Origin: Lachnospiraceae bacterium
GTDB taxonomy: Bacteria; Bacillota; Clostridia; Lachnospirales; Lachnospiraceae
Direction of reading: 5' to 3'
DNA length: 26,722 nucleotides
NCBI GenBank assembly: GCA_900769175.1
Contig: CAAGFP010000110.1
Span: forward strand, 1 to 26,722
Shown here: piece after piece, positions 16,133 to 24,039 of the stretch
Position numbering within the stretch: the stretch's first letter is position 1
How the letters are laid out: every line of letters starts with the position of its first letter
The notes under the pieces: model-generated
Database searches by the model: none
Told to the model about the DNA's origin: nothing
What the model saw: only the letters and a program-made list of their open reading frames with translations
Translations under genes and position numbers: made by a program

Positions 16133-17485
16133 ATGGAATTGTTAAATAAGAGTTATAAAGATATTTTGAAGAAATTAGACATCCTAAGCGATGCGGCCAA
16201 ATATGATGTTGCCTGTACCAGCAGTGGCTCAAAACGTCGCGGCAGCGGCGAAGGAATGGGGAATACCGTGAAGTCCGGAATCTGTCACAGTTTTTCTGCG
16301 GATGGAAGATGTATATCCTTATTAAAAATTTTATATACGAATGAATGTATTTATGATTGTAAATACTGTATTAACAGGAGAAGCAATGATGTTGAGCGTG
16401 TCTCTTTCACGCCGGAAGAGGTATGTGAGCTGACCTTACAATTTTACCGGAGAAATTATATTGAAGGATTGTTTTTGAGCTCCGGAATTCTTCACAGCCC
16501 GACAGAGACGATGGAACAGATTTACAGAGCCATTTATCTGTTAAGAAAGGTTCATAATTTTCAGGGCTATATTCATGTGAAAGCAATTCCGGGAGCGGAT
16601 GCCGAGGTGATTGAACGGCTGGGTTATCTCGTTGACAGGATGAGTGTGAATATGGAACTTCCGACCGCAGACGGACTTCGTAAACTTGCTCCATCAAAGA
16701 CAAGAGAGAATATTATTGCGCCAATGTGGCAGATTCAGCAGGGAATTAAAACTTCGAAGAACGAGGTGGCACTTTATAAGAATGCATCATCTTTTGTGCC
16801 GGCGGGTCAGTCTACACAGATGATAGTAGGAGCAACAGGGGAAACCGATTATCATATTATTACTATGGCTGAGAATATGTATCGGAAATTTGATTTGAAA
16901 CGGGTATTTTATTCTGCTTTTGTGGCAGTAAATCAAGATAAAGATTTGCCCAGTCTGCCGGGAGGACCGCCGCTTTTAAGGGAACATCGACTGTATCAGG
17001 CTGACTGGCTGCTTCGGTTTTATCAGTTTGAAGCGGTTGAACTGTTGAATGAAAAGCATCAGAATTTCAACATTCTTTTAGATCCCAAGGCGGATTGGGC
17101 GCTGCAACATTTAGAACAATTTCCCGTAGAAATCAACCGGGCAGATTATCACACACTTTTGCGCGTGCCGGGAATTGGTGTAAAGAGTGCCGGAAAGATT
17201 CTGATGGCAAGGCGGAATGCGAACCTGAACTTTGAAGATTTAAAGAAACTGGGTGTCGTGCTGAAACGGGCGATTTATTTCATTACCTGTTGTGGACGTA
17301 TGATGTATCAGGCAATCCGTGTGGAAGAAGATTTCATTACGAGGCAGTTGATTAGTGACAGGGAACGTCTGCCTTTTGAACGGGACAATATTACTTATAA
17401 GCAATTAAGCTTATTCGATGATTATAATCAGGATGGTCCGGTGGTACTGACAGACCGACAGAAAGCAATTTTTGGTCAAATGTAG
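16133..17485 (+). CDS. Radical SAM protein, putative DNA modification/repair
   Basis: This 450-residue protein matches the radical SAM family described as 'putative DNA modification/repair' (TIGR03916-like). The 4Fe-4S motif CIYDCKYC gives C72, C76 and C79. The N-terminal AAKYDVACTSSGSKRRG and the SSGI segment are typical. A helix-hairpin-helix, LLRVPGIGVKSAGKI (~343-357), suggests DNA binding. More cysteines lie near the C terminus (two adjacent in FITCCGR). The start at the ATG at 16133 is preferred (AGGA, 8 bases upstream) over a GTG 27 bases earlier with no ribosome site. The next gene is its usual partner. The reaction is not known. Confidence 0.88.
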   Translation: MELLNKSYKDILKKLDILSDAAKYDVACTSSGSKRRGSGEGMGNTVKSGICHSFSADGRCISLLKILYTNECIYDCKYCINRRSNDVERVSFTPEEVCELTLQFYRRNYIEGLFLSSGILHSPTETMEQIYRAIYLLRKVHNFQGYIHVKAIPGADAEVIERLGYLVDRMSVNMELPTADGLRKLAPSKTRENIIAPMWQIQQGIKTSKNEVALYKNASSFVPAGQSTQMIVGATGETDYHIITMAENMYRKFDLKRVFYSAFVAVNQDKDLPSLPGGPPLLREHRLYQADWLLRFYQFEAVELLNEKHQNFNILLDPKADWALQHLEQFPVEINRADYHTLLRVPGIGVKSAGKILMARRNANLNFEDLKKLGVVLKRAIYFITCCGRMMYQAIRVEEDFITRQLISDRERLPFERDNITYKQLSLFDDYNQDGPVVLTDRQKAIFGQM

Positions 17486-17651
17486 AACTTTTGCAGGAAT
17501 AGCAGAATCGAAATGAAATAACAAAACATGAATAAAACAGATACGATTCTGACTGTGAAATAAAACTTGTAAACGGATAGTGTCATTGAACTATGGGAAA
17601 CCGAGCAAAGAAAATGGCTCAGATGAGTCTTAAAGAGATAGGGGATTGAAA

Positions 17652-18455
17652 ATGAATTTATATTTGATTACAGAGGATTCCCCGGAAGGGATTTTTAGCG
17701 GAATTTATCAGGCATATCTGCTTCGAAGGAATATGGGCGATATTCATTTGACAACGAAAGAACCGTCGCAGCAGATGCTTTTTGCAGAATATATGACGGT
17801 AGAAACGAAGATGGATTATGCCGAAAGTGTGATGCGAACGATCAAAAAGAAAATGGGTGAGCGGATGTTTTGTTCCATCTGGGAAGCGGCTATTTCCTGT
17901 GATGACAGAAAAGCAGATGCAATTTACAGGACGGTAGTACTTGGACTATCCGGCAAAACAGGATATCGGACGGCAGAATATCTGACACAGGATTATGTAA
18001 GAATCGTTATGGAATTAAGTTTAAGTGTTGTACGGGAGTATGAACACATGCAGGGCTTTTTGCGGTTTGAGGAATTGCAAAACGGCTATCTTTATGCACT
18101 TATCAGTACGAAGCATGATATATTATCTTTGCTGGCGAATCATTTTTCGAACCGTCTGCGCAATGAGGACTTTTTGATTTTTGATGATAAACGATCACAA
18201 TGTGCCATTCACAGGGCGCGTGACGGAGAAGACTGGATTATTATGAAAGAAAGTAAAGAGGTGAAGCAGTTGGCAGAAGATATTCCATTGTCTCAACGGG
18301 AAAGTATATATCAGGACTGCTTTCGTCAGTTTGTTTCCTCCATTGCAATTTCAGAGCGGACGAATCCGATTCTGCAAAGAAATATGCTTCCATTGCGTTT
18401 CCGACCCTATATGACAGAATTTGATTGCAAACCGGAAACAAAAGAAGTACCATAA
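17652..18455 (+). CDS. DUF4130-type DNA metabolism protein, radical SAM partner
   Basis: This 267-residue soluble protein is recognised as the TIGR03915/DUF4130 partner encoded next to the radical SAM protein above. Landmarks are the opening MNLYLITEDSPEGIFSGIYQAY, the central helical part, VVREYEHMQGFLRFEE, and a C-terminal WIIMKE...YQDCFRQFVSSIAI block. In some bacteria this family is fused to a uracil-DNA-glycosylase-like domain; no such fusion is present here. ATG at 17652 is chosen because AGGGG is 7 bases upstream. A 166-base gap with a CAGAATCG/CGATTCTG long-loop hairpin separates it from the radical SAM gene. Function in DNA repair or modification is inferred by family and context only. 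Confidence 0.85.
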   Translation: MNLYLITEDSPEGIFSGIYQAYLLRRNMGDIHLTTKEPSQQMLFAEYMTVETKMDYAESVMRTIKKKMGERMFCSIWEAAISCDDRKADAIYRTVVLGLSGKTGYRTAEYLTQDYVRIVMELSLSVVREYEHMQGFLRFEELQNGYLYALISTKHDILSLLANHFSNRLRNEDFLIFDDKRSQCAIHRARDGEDWIIMKESKEVKQLAEDIPLSQRESIYQDCFRQFVSSIAISERTNPILQRNMLPLRFRPYMTEFDCKPETKEVP

Positions 18456-18552
18456 AAGAAAAGAGAACTTTTTAAAGCAGTTCGAAAGTAACTTAAAAGA
18501 GCGAACTAATGTGCATTTGAGTATATTTTATGAAGATCTGAGGAGGAATATC

Positions 18553-18984
18553 ATGGAAACACAGGTGAAAAAAGAAACAGGTGAAAACAGTCAGATGAAA
18601 GAGCAACATAAGCTTCAGGCCAAAACAACCTTTAATCAGGTAATAGGGATATTAAACCTTGTGATTTCAATTGTGATTCTGATTTGTGTTCTTTTTACAA
18701 CCATTCGCGTAAGTATGTTTATAGATAAGGCACAACCTGCAATTGAGGTAATTGCAGAACTGGATGCGGAGAATATCAACAAAGCATTAACAAACCTGAA
18801 TCGAATTACGGATGCCGTAAATTTTGATGAATGGATGGGAACAATGGAAGGGCTCGGTGATTTAATGAAAAATATTGATACAGAGAAATTAAATGATACG
18901 CTCAAAGATATGAAAGATGCTTCGGATGCAATTTCTACTGTGAAGAAGAAACTGGAAGGTGTTTTAAAGTTCTTTGGGGGCTGA
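18553..18984 (+). CDS. Small single-pass membrane protein, coiled-coil-like
   Basis: This 143-residue protein has a soluble charged N terminus (1-25), one transmembrane helix (~30-55), and a long amphipathic helical C-terminal part (60-135) with repeated Asp/Asn/Leu patterns (ENINKALTNLNRITDAV; TEKLNDTLKDMKDASDAI). It resembles DUF948-like proteins in architecture; I do not recognise it more specifically. AGGAGG 6 bases before the ATG is one of the best sites in the window, so start 18553 is firm, and the longer frame from 18421 overlapping the previous gene is rejected. It follows the DUF4130 gene by 97 bases and is ended by tandem terminators. No link to DNA repair is evident. Confidence 0.75.
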   Translation: METQVKKETGENSQMKEQHKLQAKTTFNQVIGILNLVISIVILICVLFTTIRVSMFIDKAQPAIEVIAELDAENINKALTNLNRITDAVNFDEWMGTMEGLGDLMKNIDTEKLNDTLKDMKDASDAISTVKKKLEGVLKFFGG

Positions 18985-19026
18985 AAGACGAAATAAAAAG
19001 AAAGATTGAATGAAAGAATGTCGCAA

Positions 19027-19051
19027 GCAACACGCGCTCGGCGCGAGAATC
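19027..19051. repeat. Dispersed intergenic palindromic repeat, copy 2
   Basis: The 25-base core, GCAACACGCGCTCGG followed by CGCGAGAATC, is shared exactly with copy 3. In copy 3 a 13-14 base insertion separates the two halves. Here the second half forms one arm of the terminator hairpin at 19046-19073. Confidence 0.6.
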
Positions 19052-19073
19052 TCGCTTGCGAGATTCTTTTTTT
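19046..19073 (+). terminator. Intrinsic terminator built on the repeat
   Basis: AGAATCTCGC pairs with GCGAGATTCT (19058-19067) around a very short loop, and T7 follows (19067-19073). It ends the radical SAM-DUF4130-membrane protein group. Confidence 0.85.
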
Positions 19074-19081
19074 ATGCAACT

Positions 19082-19121
19082 AATCGCTATGGGCATAGCA
19101 AGCCCATAGCGATTTCTTTTT
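19082..19121 (+). terminator. Second, tandem intrinsic terminator
   Basis: A perfect 13-bp stem (19082-19094 with 19102-19114), a 7-base loop, then TCTTTTT. It lies 8 bases after the first terminator and insulates the downstream glycosyltransferase genes. Confidence 0.85.
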
Positions 19122-19138
19122 AGGGAACAAAATACATT

Positions 19139-19166
19139 TTGACCCTAACATCATATGCTTTATTGT
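19139..19166 (+). promoter_or_regulatory. Candidate promoter of the GT8 operon
   Basis: TTGACC (19139-19144), a 16-base spacer, and TATTGT (19161-19166), directly after the tandem terminators. It lies inside the longer reading frame of the GT8 gene, which supports the later start codon. Confidence 0.4.
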
Positions 19167-19225
19167 ATACAAATTTAATAATCGGAAATACTTCCATTAT
19201 TGGAACATGGACAGGGGTATCAAGA

Positions 19226-20059
19226 ATGACCAGAGAACTATTATTTGCCGGAAATAAAGCAGTATTTGACGGAATATTAAGCTGTATGATTTCCATTTTT
19301 CTGCGCTCGGATTTAAGTGAGCCGTTTCGAATTCATATTTTTACAATGGATGTCTGCCAATTAAAACCGGAATACGAAGCATTTACGGAAACCCAAAGAC
19401 TGTTTTTGGAAGAAGTCGCGAAAGAATATCATAATGGAAATGAAGTATTCCTATATGACCTGACGAAATTGTATCAGGAATTTTTTGACGGGTGTCCGAA
19501 TGAAAACTGTTACTGTTCACCGTATACGTTACTTCGGTTATTTGCGGATTTGGTAGATGAACTTCCGGATAAAATACTGTACCTGGATGCAGATATTTTA
19601 TTCAATGCAGATATCAGAAAATTATATGATATTGATATATCCGATTATGAGTTTGCGGCGGCAAGAGATCACTACGGAAGTTTTTTTATTCGCTCGGATT
19701 ATATTAATGCGGGTGTTTTGTTATTGAATCTGGAACGGATTCGGGATGATGGAATGCTAGAGCGTGCGCGGTTTCTGGTAAGACGTAAAAAACTGCCTTT
19801 CGCGGACCAGAGTGCCATTTACCGTTCGGCGGATAAAGTGAAAATTTTACCCGGTAAATTTAACAGCCAGCATTGTCTGAAAGAAGATACCGTCGTCCGA
19901 CATTTTTCGAGGCGGCTGTATTATCTGCCTTATCCGCATACAGAGAATATCAAACAGTGGAATGTTCGCAGAATGTACCGTGTGCTCAATTACGGACAGT
20001 TCGAAGATGTCATAGAAGAATACTTATATAGAAAGGGACAGTATAAACGAATGATATAA
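19226..20059 (+). CDS. GT8 family glycosyltransferase
   Basis: This 277-residue protein has the GT8 fold. The first strand is ELLFAGNKAVFDGIL at the N terminus, the metal-binding DxD is in ILYLDADILF (D121, D123), INAGVLLLNL follows, then FADQSAIY and a C-terminal HFSRRLYYLPY. GT8 enzymes move a sugar, often galactose or glucose, from a UDP-sugar with retention, commonly onto cell-envelope glycans. Start 19226 is chosen because AGGGG lies 8 bases upstream and the fold begins there. There are no membrane segments. The bifunctional GT8-acyltransferase gene follows after 39 bases, so the two probably act on the same envelope glycolipid or polymer. Donor and acceptor cannot be told. Confidence 0.88.
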   Translation: MTRELLFAGNKAVFDGILSCMISIFLRSDLSEPFRIHIFTMDVCQLKPEYEAFTETQRLFLEEVAKEYHNGNEVFLYDLTKLYQEFFDGCPNENCYCSPYTLLRLFADLVDELPDKILYLDADILFNADIRKLYDIDISDYEFAAARDHYGSFFIRSDYINAGVLLLNLERIRDDGMLERARFLVRRKKLPFADQSAIYRSADKVKILPGKFNSQHCLKEDTVVRHFSRRLYYLPYPHTENIKQWNVRRMYRVLNYGQFEDVIEEYLYRKGQYKRMI

Positions 20060-20098
20060 CTTTAGAATGAAAGAATCTGAAAAGAAAGTAGAAAAGTT

Positions 20099-21994
20099 AT
20101 GAAGAAAAAAATTTTATTGAACAATGATAAAATCTGGGTATTCTATGCCTGCGATGATTCTTATGCGAATTATTTGTGCGTATCCATTCAATCACTCATA
20201 GCGCATGCTTCTTTTACCCATACGTATGAAATTGTCATTTTAAGCGAAAATATGTCGAAACAGAATAAAGCAAAAATTCGCAGGCTGTCGGATTTTCATT
20301 GCAGGATTCATTTCACGGCCCCATCTGCTTATATGCAGGAGCTTGAGGAGAATCTTGTATTGCGGGGCTATTACAGTAAAACGACTTATTATCGCTTTTT
20401 TATTCCGGAATTATTTCCGGAAGTGCAGAAGGCGGTATATATTGACGGCGATACAATTCTGCTTGATGATATTGCAAAACTTTATGACACCGATGTGACC
20501 GGATTCTATCTGGCTGCGGCGGTCGACAGGCTCGTTTGCGAACACGAAATCTTTTCAGCTTATTCCGAGCGGACACTGGGAATCCCCGGGGGCTTCTATT
20601 TCAATGCGGGCGTACTGGTAATCAACTGCAATCAGTTCCGTCGTCACAAACTTTCCGCGAAATTCATGAAACTTTTGATGACTTATTCTTTTGTGGTTGC
20701 ACAGGACCAGGATTATTTAAATGTATTATGCAGAAACCGGATAAAATGGCTTCCCGCCGAATGGAACTGCCAGATGTACGGATATATTTCAAATCCGGAT
20801 GAAATCAGGCTGGTTCATTATAATCTTGCGCAGAAACCATGGAATCAAATCGATTGCCCGATGCGTGATTATTTCTGGAAATATGCCGCACAGACAGAGT
20901 GCTACGAAGAATTAGTCAGGGAACTGAATGTAAATCTGTCCAAAGAAAACGTATCCCCCAATAATCTGTCGGATGGTAATTCTTTGGAGAATGTATCAGA
21001 AACTGAGCATACAGATGCTCACGTGGTAACAACAGACACTCAAAGGATGACAACAGATGTTCAGAGGGCAACGGCATCTGCATATAAGACTGCTGACTTA
21101 GAAACGTTGGCATATAAGGAAGCATATCGTCGCGATAATTTCCGCATTGCTTTTCTTGCAAGGGACTGTATGATGGAATCGAGGATTATTGTCAGGGAAA
21201 GAATCCGCAGGCTGGAAAGAAAGAATCTGTTTGACATGGATGTGGAAGACGATCCGGTCACTTATCCGTTGGAAGCCGATGAAATACGTTATCTGAATAA
21301 AACCTTAATGGAGCGTTTACAAAGAAAAACTGCTTTTTTTGCGGCCGCGCATTATAGAAATTTCCTTTTGAAAAGGAAACAGTTCGTAATTCGGGAAATC
21401 AAAGGATTAGAACATTTTAACCGGATAGAGACAGGAGCAATTATAACCTGTAACCATTTTCACCCCAACGACAGCCTGGCCGTTCAGGAGATTTTTGAAC
21501 AGTCCGGAAAAACGGACAGGAAATTATACCGGGTGATTCGTGAAGGAAATTATACAAATTTCCCGGGCTTTTCCGGATTTTTAATGCGAAATTGCGATAC
21601 ACTTCCGTTAAGTTCAAAAAGAGATACCATGAAATTATTCATGGAAGCGGTTGGACAGGTTCTTGAGGAAGGAAATTTTATTTCTGTTTTTCCTGAACAG
21701 AGTATGTGGTGGAATTACCGGAAACCAAGGCCGCTAAAGCGGGGAGCATATTTAATTGCCCACCGTTATCGTGTGCCGGTTCTCCCTGTTTTTATTACAA
21801 TGGAGAATTTAATGGAACCGGACCGTTACGGTTACCCGGTTCAGGCTTACACCATCTATATCGGAGAACCGATTTTCCCGGATTTGAATGTCAATAAAGG
21901 CGTAAGTGTGGAACAGATGATGAAAAGAAATGAAGCGTTCTGGAAGGAAACATATGAGAAATTCTATCACAAAGAAATGAAATACAGTTCCTAA
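20099..21994 (+). CDS. Fusion of GT8 glycosyltransferase and PlsC-like acyltransferase
   Basis: This 631-residue protein has two enzyme domains. Residues ~10-270 are GT8: VFYACDDSYANYLCVSIQSL, DxD in VYIDGDTILLDD (D116, D118), FNAGVLVINC (168-177), QDQDYLN and HYNLAQKPW. Residues ~275-335 are a Ser/Thr/Asn-rich linker. Residues ~400-625 match lysophospholipid acyltransferases: NHFHPND (452-458, the catalytic HX4D with H453 and D458), a basic NFPGFSGFLMR segment (487-497), FPEQS (531-535, in the place of the acyl-acceptor-binding FPEGT/R motif) and PVLPVFI (560-566). The expected pairing is sugar transfer plus acyl transfer on one glycolipid or envelope glycan. The ribosome site before the ATG is weak (AGAAAAG). 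No membrane helix is obvious. Order of reactions and substrates are unknown. Confidence 0.85.
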   Translation: MKKKILLNNDKIWVFYACDDSYANYLCVSIQSLIAHASFTHTYEIVILSENMSKQNKAKIRRLSDFHCRIHFTAPSAYMQELEENLVLRGYYSKTTYYRFFIPELFPEVQKAVYIDGDTILLDDIAKLYDTDVTGFYLAAAVDRLVCEHEIFSAYSERTLGIPGGFYFNAGVLVINCNQFRRHKLSAKFMKLLMTYSFVVAQDQDYLNVLCRNRIKWLPAEWNCQMYGYISNPDEIRLVHYNLAQKPWNQIDCPMRDYFWKYAAQTECYEELVRELNVNLSKENVSPNNLSDGNSLENVSETEHTDAHVVTTDTQRMTTDVQRATASAYKTADLETLAYKEAYRRDNFRIAFLARDCMMESRIIVRERIRRLERKNLFDMDVEDDPVTYPLEADEIRYLNKTLMERLQRKTAFFAAAHYRNFLLKRKQFVIREIKGLEHFNRIETGAIITCNHFHPNDSLAVQEIFEQSGKTDRKLYRVIREGNYTNFPGFSGFLMRNCDTLPLSSKRDTMKLFMEAVGQVLEEGNFISVFPEQSMWWNYRKPRPLKRGAYLIAHRYRVPVLPVFITMENLMEPDRYGYPVQAYTIYIGEPIFPDLNVNKGVSVEQMMKRNEAFWKETYEKFYHKEMKYSS

Positions 21995-22149
21995 ACCCGG
22001 TCGGAGGGGTTCCGGCTTCTTTTGTGGCAGGAGAAGAAACAGATACAGCCATCCTTAAAAATTCAAATTGCTCTCTCAAATTTATATGAATGAAGAATAT
22101 ATGTGTATGAATAATGCAAAAATCGTACAAAAAAGGATACACAAAGTGA

Positions 22150-22201
22150 CAAATAGATGATAAAATAATTAGAAGTGTGATATTTGCAAATAGATGATAA
22201 A
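22150..22201 (+). promoter_or_regulatory. Tandem 15-base repeats with promoter elements
   Basis: CAAATAGATGATAAA occurs at 22150-22164 and again at 22187-22201. Each copy contains a TGATAAA extended -10. The first reads TGATAAAAT with TACACA 17 bases upstream, so it is the better promoter for the HD-GYP-mscL operon. The repeats could be duplicated promoters or sites for one regulator. No c-di-GMP riboswitch is seen between here and the start codon. Confidence 0.5.
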
Positions 22202-22275
22202 TTTTACCCATCGGGTGCATGCGTTTCGGGTGATAGGGATGAAAGAATCGCCTGAAAATTTTGGGAGGCAACAAA

Positions 22276-23541
22276 ATGAAGAAAAAAGGGATGAAGAATG
22301 TTACTTTTATGCTCTTTGCCCTTACACTGCTGGCAATTATCGGCATTTATTTATTTGCCGCTTACCGGTTTTATCAGGATGTCGGGAAACCGCTTAATAT
22401 CGAAATTGATAACGGAACCGAAGAAGAATCCGTCGGCGACGGAGTGTTCCGTGTAAAAGAACCAAAAGAAGAGGAAACAGAGGAACAGGATCTGGAAGTG
22501 ACTTTGGAATGCGTAGAAGGATGGACATCCCAGAAAACAGACAAATCCTGGTGGATTGGCGGAAAGTATGAAGGCGTTATCAAGAATAACTTGGATCGAG
22601 ACTTCTATGACTGGAAATTAGTCATTCAAATTCCGGAAGGAATGGAAATTACCTTTGACAGTACATGGAACGGTACCTATGAGATTCAAGGCTCACAAAT
22701 CGTTCTTACTCCGGATGAGAGTATTTATCTGATTCCGAGGAAGGATTCGAGGACCTTCGGTTTTGTAATTTATTGTGAAAAGAAACCGGTTTTCAGCCAA
22801 TTTAATATTTCCGGACATAAATATGGAAAAATCATATGGGATCCATTGTTTATTACGGCAATCTGGGCTTCGATTATCTGGGTGACCTGCCTTGTCGCTT
22901 ATCTGATTGTAAGGGCAAGGTTAAGAAGTCTTGAATTACGTAGAATTCATGATGAAGAAATTATTGATCAGACCATGCATATGTTTGCGGAAATGATTGA
23001 TGCAAAAGATTCCTATACCAGACAGCATTCTGCCCGTGTTTCCCTATATTCGAAAAAGATAGCAGAGAATATGGGAATGTCGGAAGATGAAATCCGGAGA
23101 ATCGGATACATAAGCCTGATGCATGACTGTGGAAAGATTGGCATTCCGGATGCAATTCTGACCAAGCCGGGCTCCCTGAATGAATCGGAACGTACGGAGA
23201 TTGAAAAACATACCGAAATCGGTGCCCGTTTTCTTGAAAAAATCACATCGATTGAAGGAATCTGTGACGGTGCACGTTGCCATCATGAAAGATATGACGG
23301 AACCGGATATCCGAACCATCTTAAAGGAGAAGAAATTCCACTTTATGCAAGAATCATTGGTATTGCAGATGCTTTTGATGCGATGAACAGCGACAGAGTC
23401 TACAGGAAGCGTCTTCCGAAAGAAATCATTCTTCGGGAACTTTCTGAAAATGCAGGAACACAGTTTGATCCTGATATAGTAAAACACATGATACAACTAA
23501 TTGAAACCGGAAAGGTTTTAGTAGGAGAAGAACAGGAGTGA
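22276..23541 (+). CDS. Membrane HD-GYP c-di-GMP phosphodiesterase with CBM2-like sensor
   Basis: This 421-residue receptor has transmembrane helix 1 (~9-31), an acidic linker (~45-72), an outside domain (~73-182), transmembrane helix 2 (~189-212), and an intracellular HD-GYP domain (~230-415). The HD-GYP motifs are complete: HSARV (251-255), HDCGKIG (283-289), HHERYDGTGYP (336-346), and DAFDAM (365-370). Hydrolysis of c-di-GMP is therefore likely. The outside domain has the CBM2 signature: an aromatic-rich start, GGKYEGVIKN, DWKLVIQIP, STWNG, and GFVIY. CBM2 modules bind cellulose or related glycans, so the receptor may sense polysaccharide. Start 22276 is fixed by GGGAGG 7 bases upstream. 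mscL starts 7 bases after the stop. Confidence 0.88.
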   Translation: MKKKGMKNVTFMLFALTLLAIIGIYLFAAYRFYQDVGKPLNIEIDNGTEEESVGDGVFRVKEPKEEETEEQDLEVTLECVEGWTSQKTDKSWWIGGKYEGVIKNNLDRDFYDWKLVIQIPEGMEITFDSTWNGTYEIQGSQIVLTPDESIYLIPRKDSRTFGFVIYCEKKPVFSQFNISGHKYGKIIWDPLFITAIWASIIWVTCLVAYLIVRARLRSLELRRIHDEEIIDQTMHMFAEMIDAKDSYTRQHSARVSLYSKKIAENMGMSEDEIRRIGYISLMHDCGKIGIPDAILTKPGSLNESERTEIEKHTEIGARFLEKITSIEGICDGARCHHERYDGTGYPNHLKGEEIPLYARIIGIADAFDAMNSDRVYRKRLPKEIILRELSENAGTQFDPDIVKHMIQLIETGKVLVGEEQE

Positions 23542-23548
23542 TAAAAAG

Positions 23549-23971
23549 ATGAAACTTTTAAAAGAATTTAAGGAATTTATTAACCGCGGAAATGTTATGG
23601 ATATGGCAATCGGTATTATTATCGGTGGCGCGTTTAAGACTATCGTTGATTCCCTGGTCGGCGATATTATTAATCCGTTTCTTGGAATTGTAGGAGGACT
23701 TGATTTCAGCCAGTGGTGCTGGGATGTATTCGGAGACGGAAAAGTTCAGGTAATGTACGGAAACTTCATTACCTCCATTATTTCTTTCCTTCTTATGGCC
23801 GTTGTTGTATTTATACTGATGAAGATTGTAAATACGATTACGGGAGTATTTAAAAAGAAAAAAGAAGAACCGGCAGCCGCACCTACTACTAAGGTTTGTC
23901 CGTTCTGTAAATCAGAAATTAATATTGAGGCAAAGAAATGTCCTCACTGTACATCGGATCTTGATGAATAA
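23549..23971 (+). CDS. mscL: Large-conductance mechanosensitive channel MscL with zinc-ribbon tail
   Basis: This is a 140-residue MscL: the N-terminal helix, NRGNVMDMAIGIIIGGAFKTIV (TM1, ~12-35), a periplasm-equivalent loop, TM2 (~72-97) and a Lys-rich cytoplasmic linker. It opens under membrane tension to release solutes on osmotic downshock. In place of the usual short helical bundle end it carries a C-terminal zinc-ribbon-like motif CPFC..CPHC (C117, C120, C131, C134), seen in some Firmicutes homologues. GGAG of the upstream stop region serves as ribosome site and the intergenic gap is only 7 bases, so it is co-transcribed with the HD-GYP gene. It ends at a strong terminator. Confidence 0.95.
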   Translation: MKLLKEFKEFINRGNVMDMAIGIIIGGAFKTIVDSLVGDIINPFLGIVGGLDFSQWCWDVFGDGKVQVMYGNFITSIISFLLMAVVVFILMKIVNTITGVFKKKKEEPAAAPTTKVCPFCKSEINIEAKKCPHCTSDLDE

Positions 23972-23986
23972 AACTTATAAATTATG

Positions 23987-24028
23987 AACCCGCCGAAAGT
24001 TTTAAAAGAAAACATCGGCGGGTTTTTT
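23987..24028 (+). terminator. Intrinsic terminator of the HD-GYP-mscL operon
   Basis: AACCCGCCGA (23987-23996) pairs with TCGGCGGGTT (24015-24024), with an 18-base loop, followed by further Ts to 24028. Confidence 0.88.
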
Positions 24029-24039
24029 GCGCATTCGCT

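Noticed and set aside
15789..16232. 147-codon minus-strand frame around the repeat and radical SAM start
   Set aside because: It covers a strong terminator, repeat copy 1, a promoter and the start of a well-supported gene on the other strand, and has no recognisable product.
18421..18552. Longer N terminus for the small membrane protein overlapping the DUF4130 gene
   Set aside because: AGGAGG directly before the ATG at 18553 is far better, and the extra residues are out-of-frame reading of the previous gene and AT-rich spacer.
19139..19225. Upstream TTG start for the first GT8 protein
   Set aside because: The TTG is the -35 hexamer of a candidate promoter right after a terminator, and the extra residues do not fit the GT8 fold.
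21995..22035. Terminator after the GT8-acyltransferase gene
   Set aside because: AACCC/GGGTT and CCGG/CCGG pairings are short, compete with each other, and the T-rich stretch is interrupted (CTTCTTTT). Not strong enough to list.
22170..22275. Possible c-di-GMP riboswitch before the HD-GYP gene
   Set aside because: Only a short ACCC-ATC-GGGT hairpin is seen; the GEMM-type conserved core is absent.
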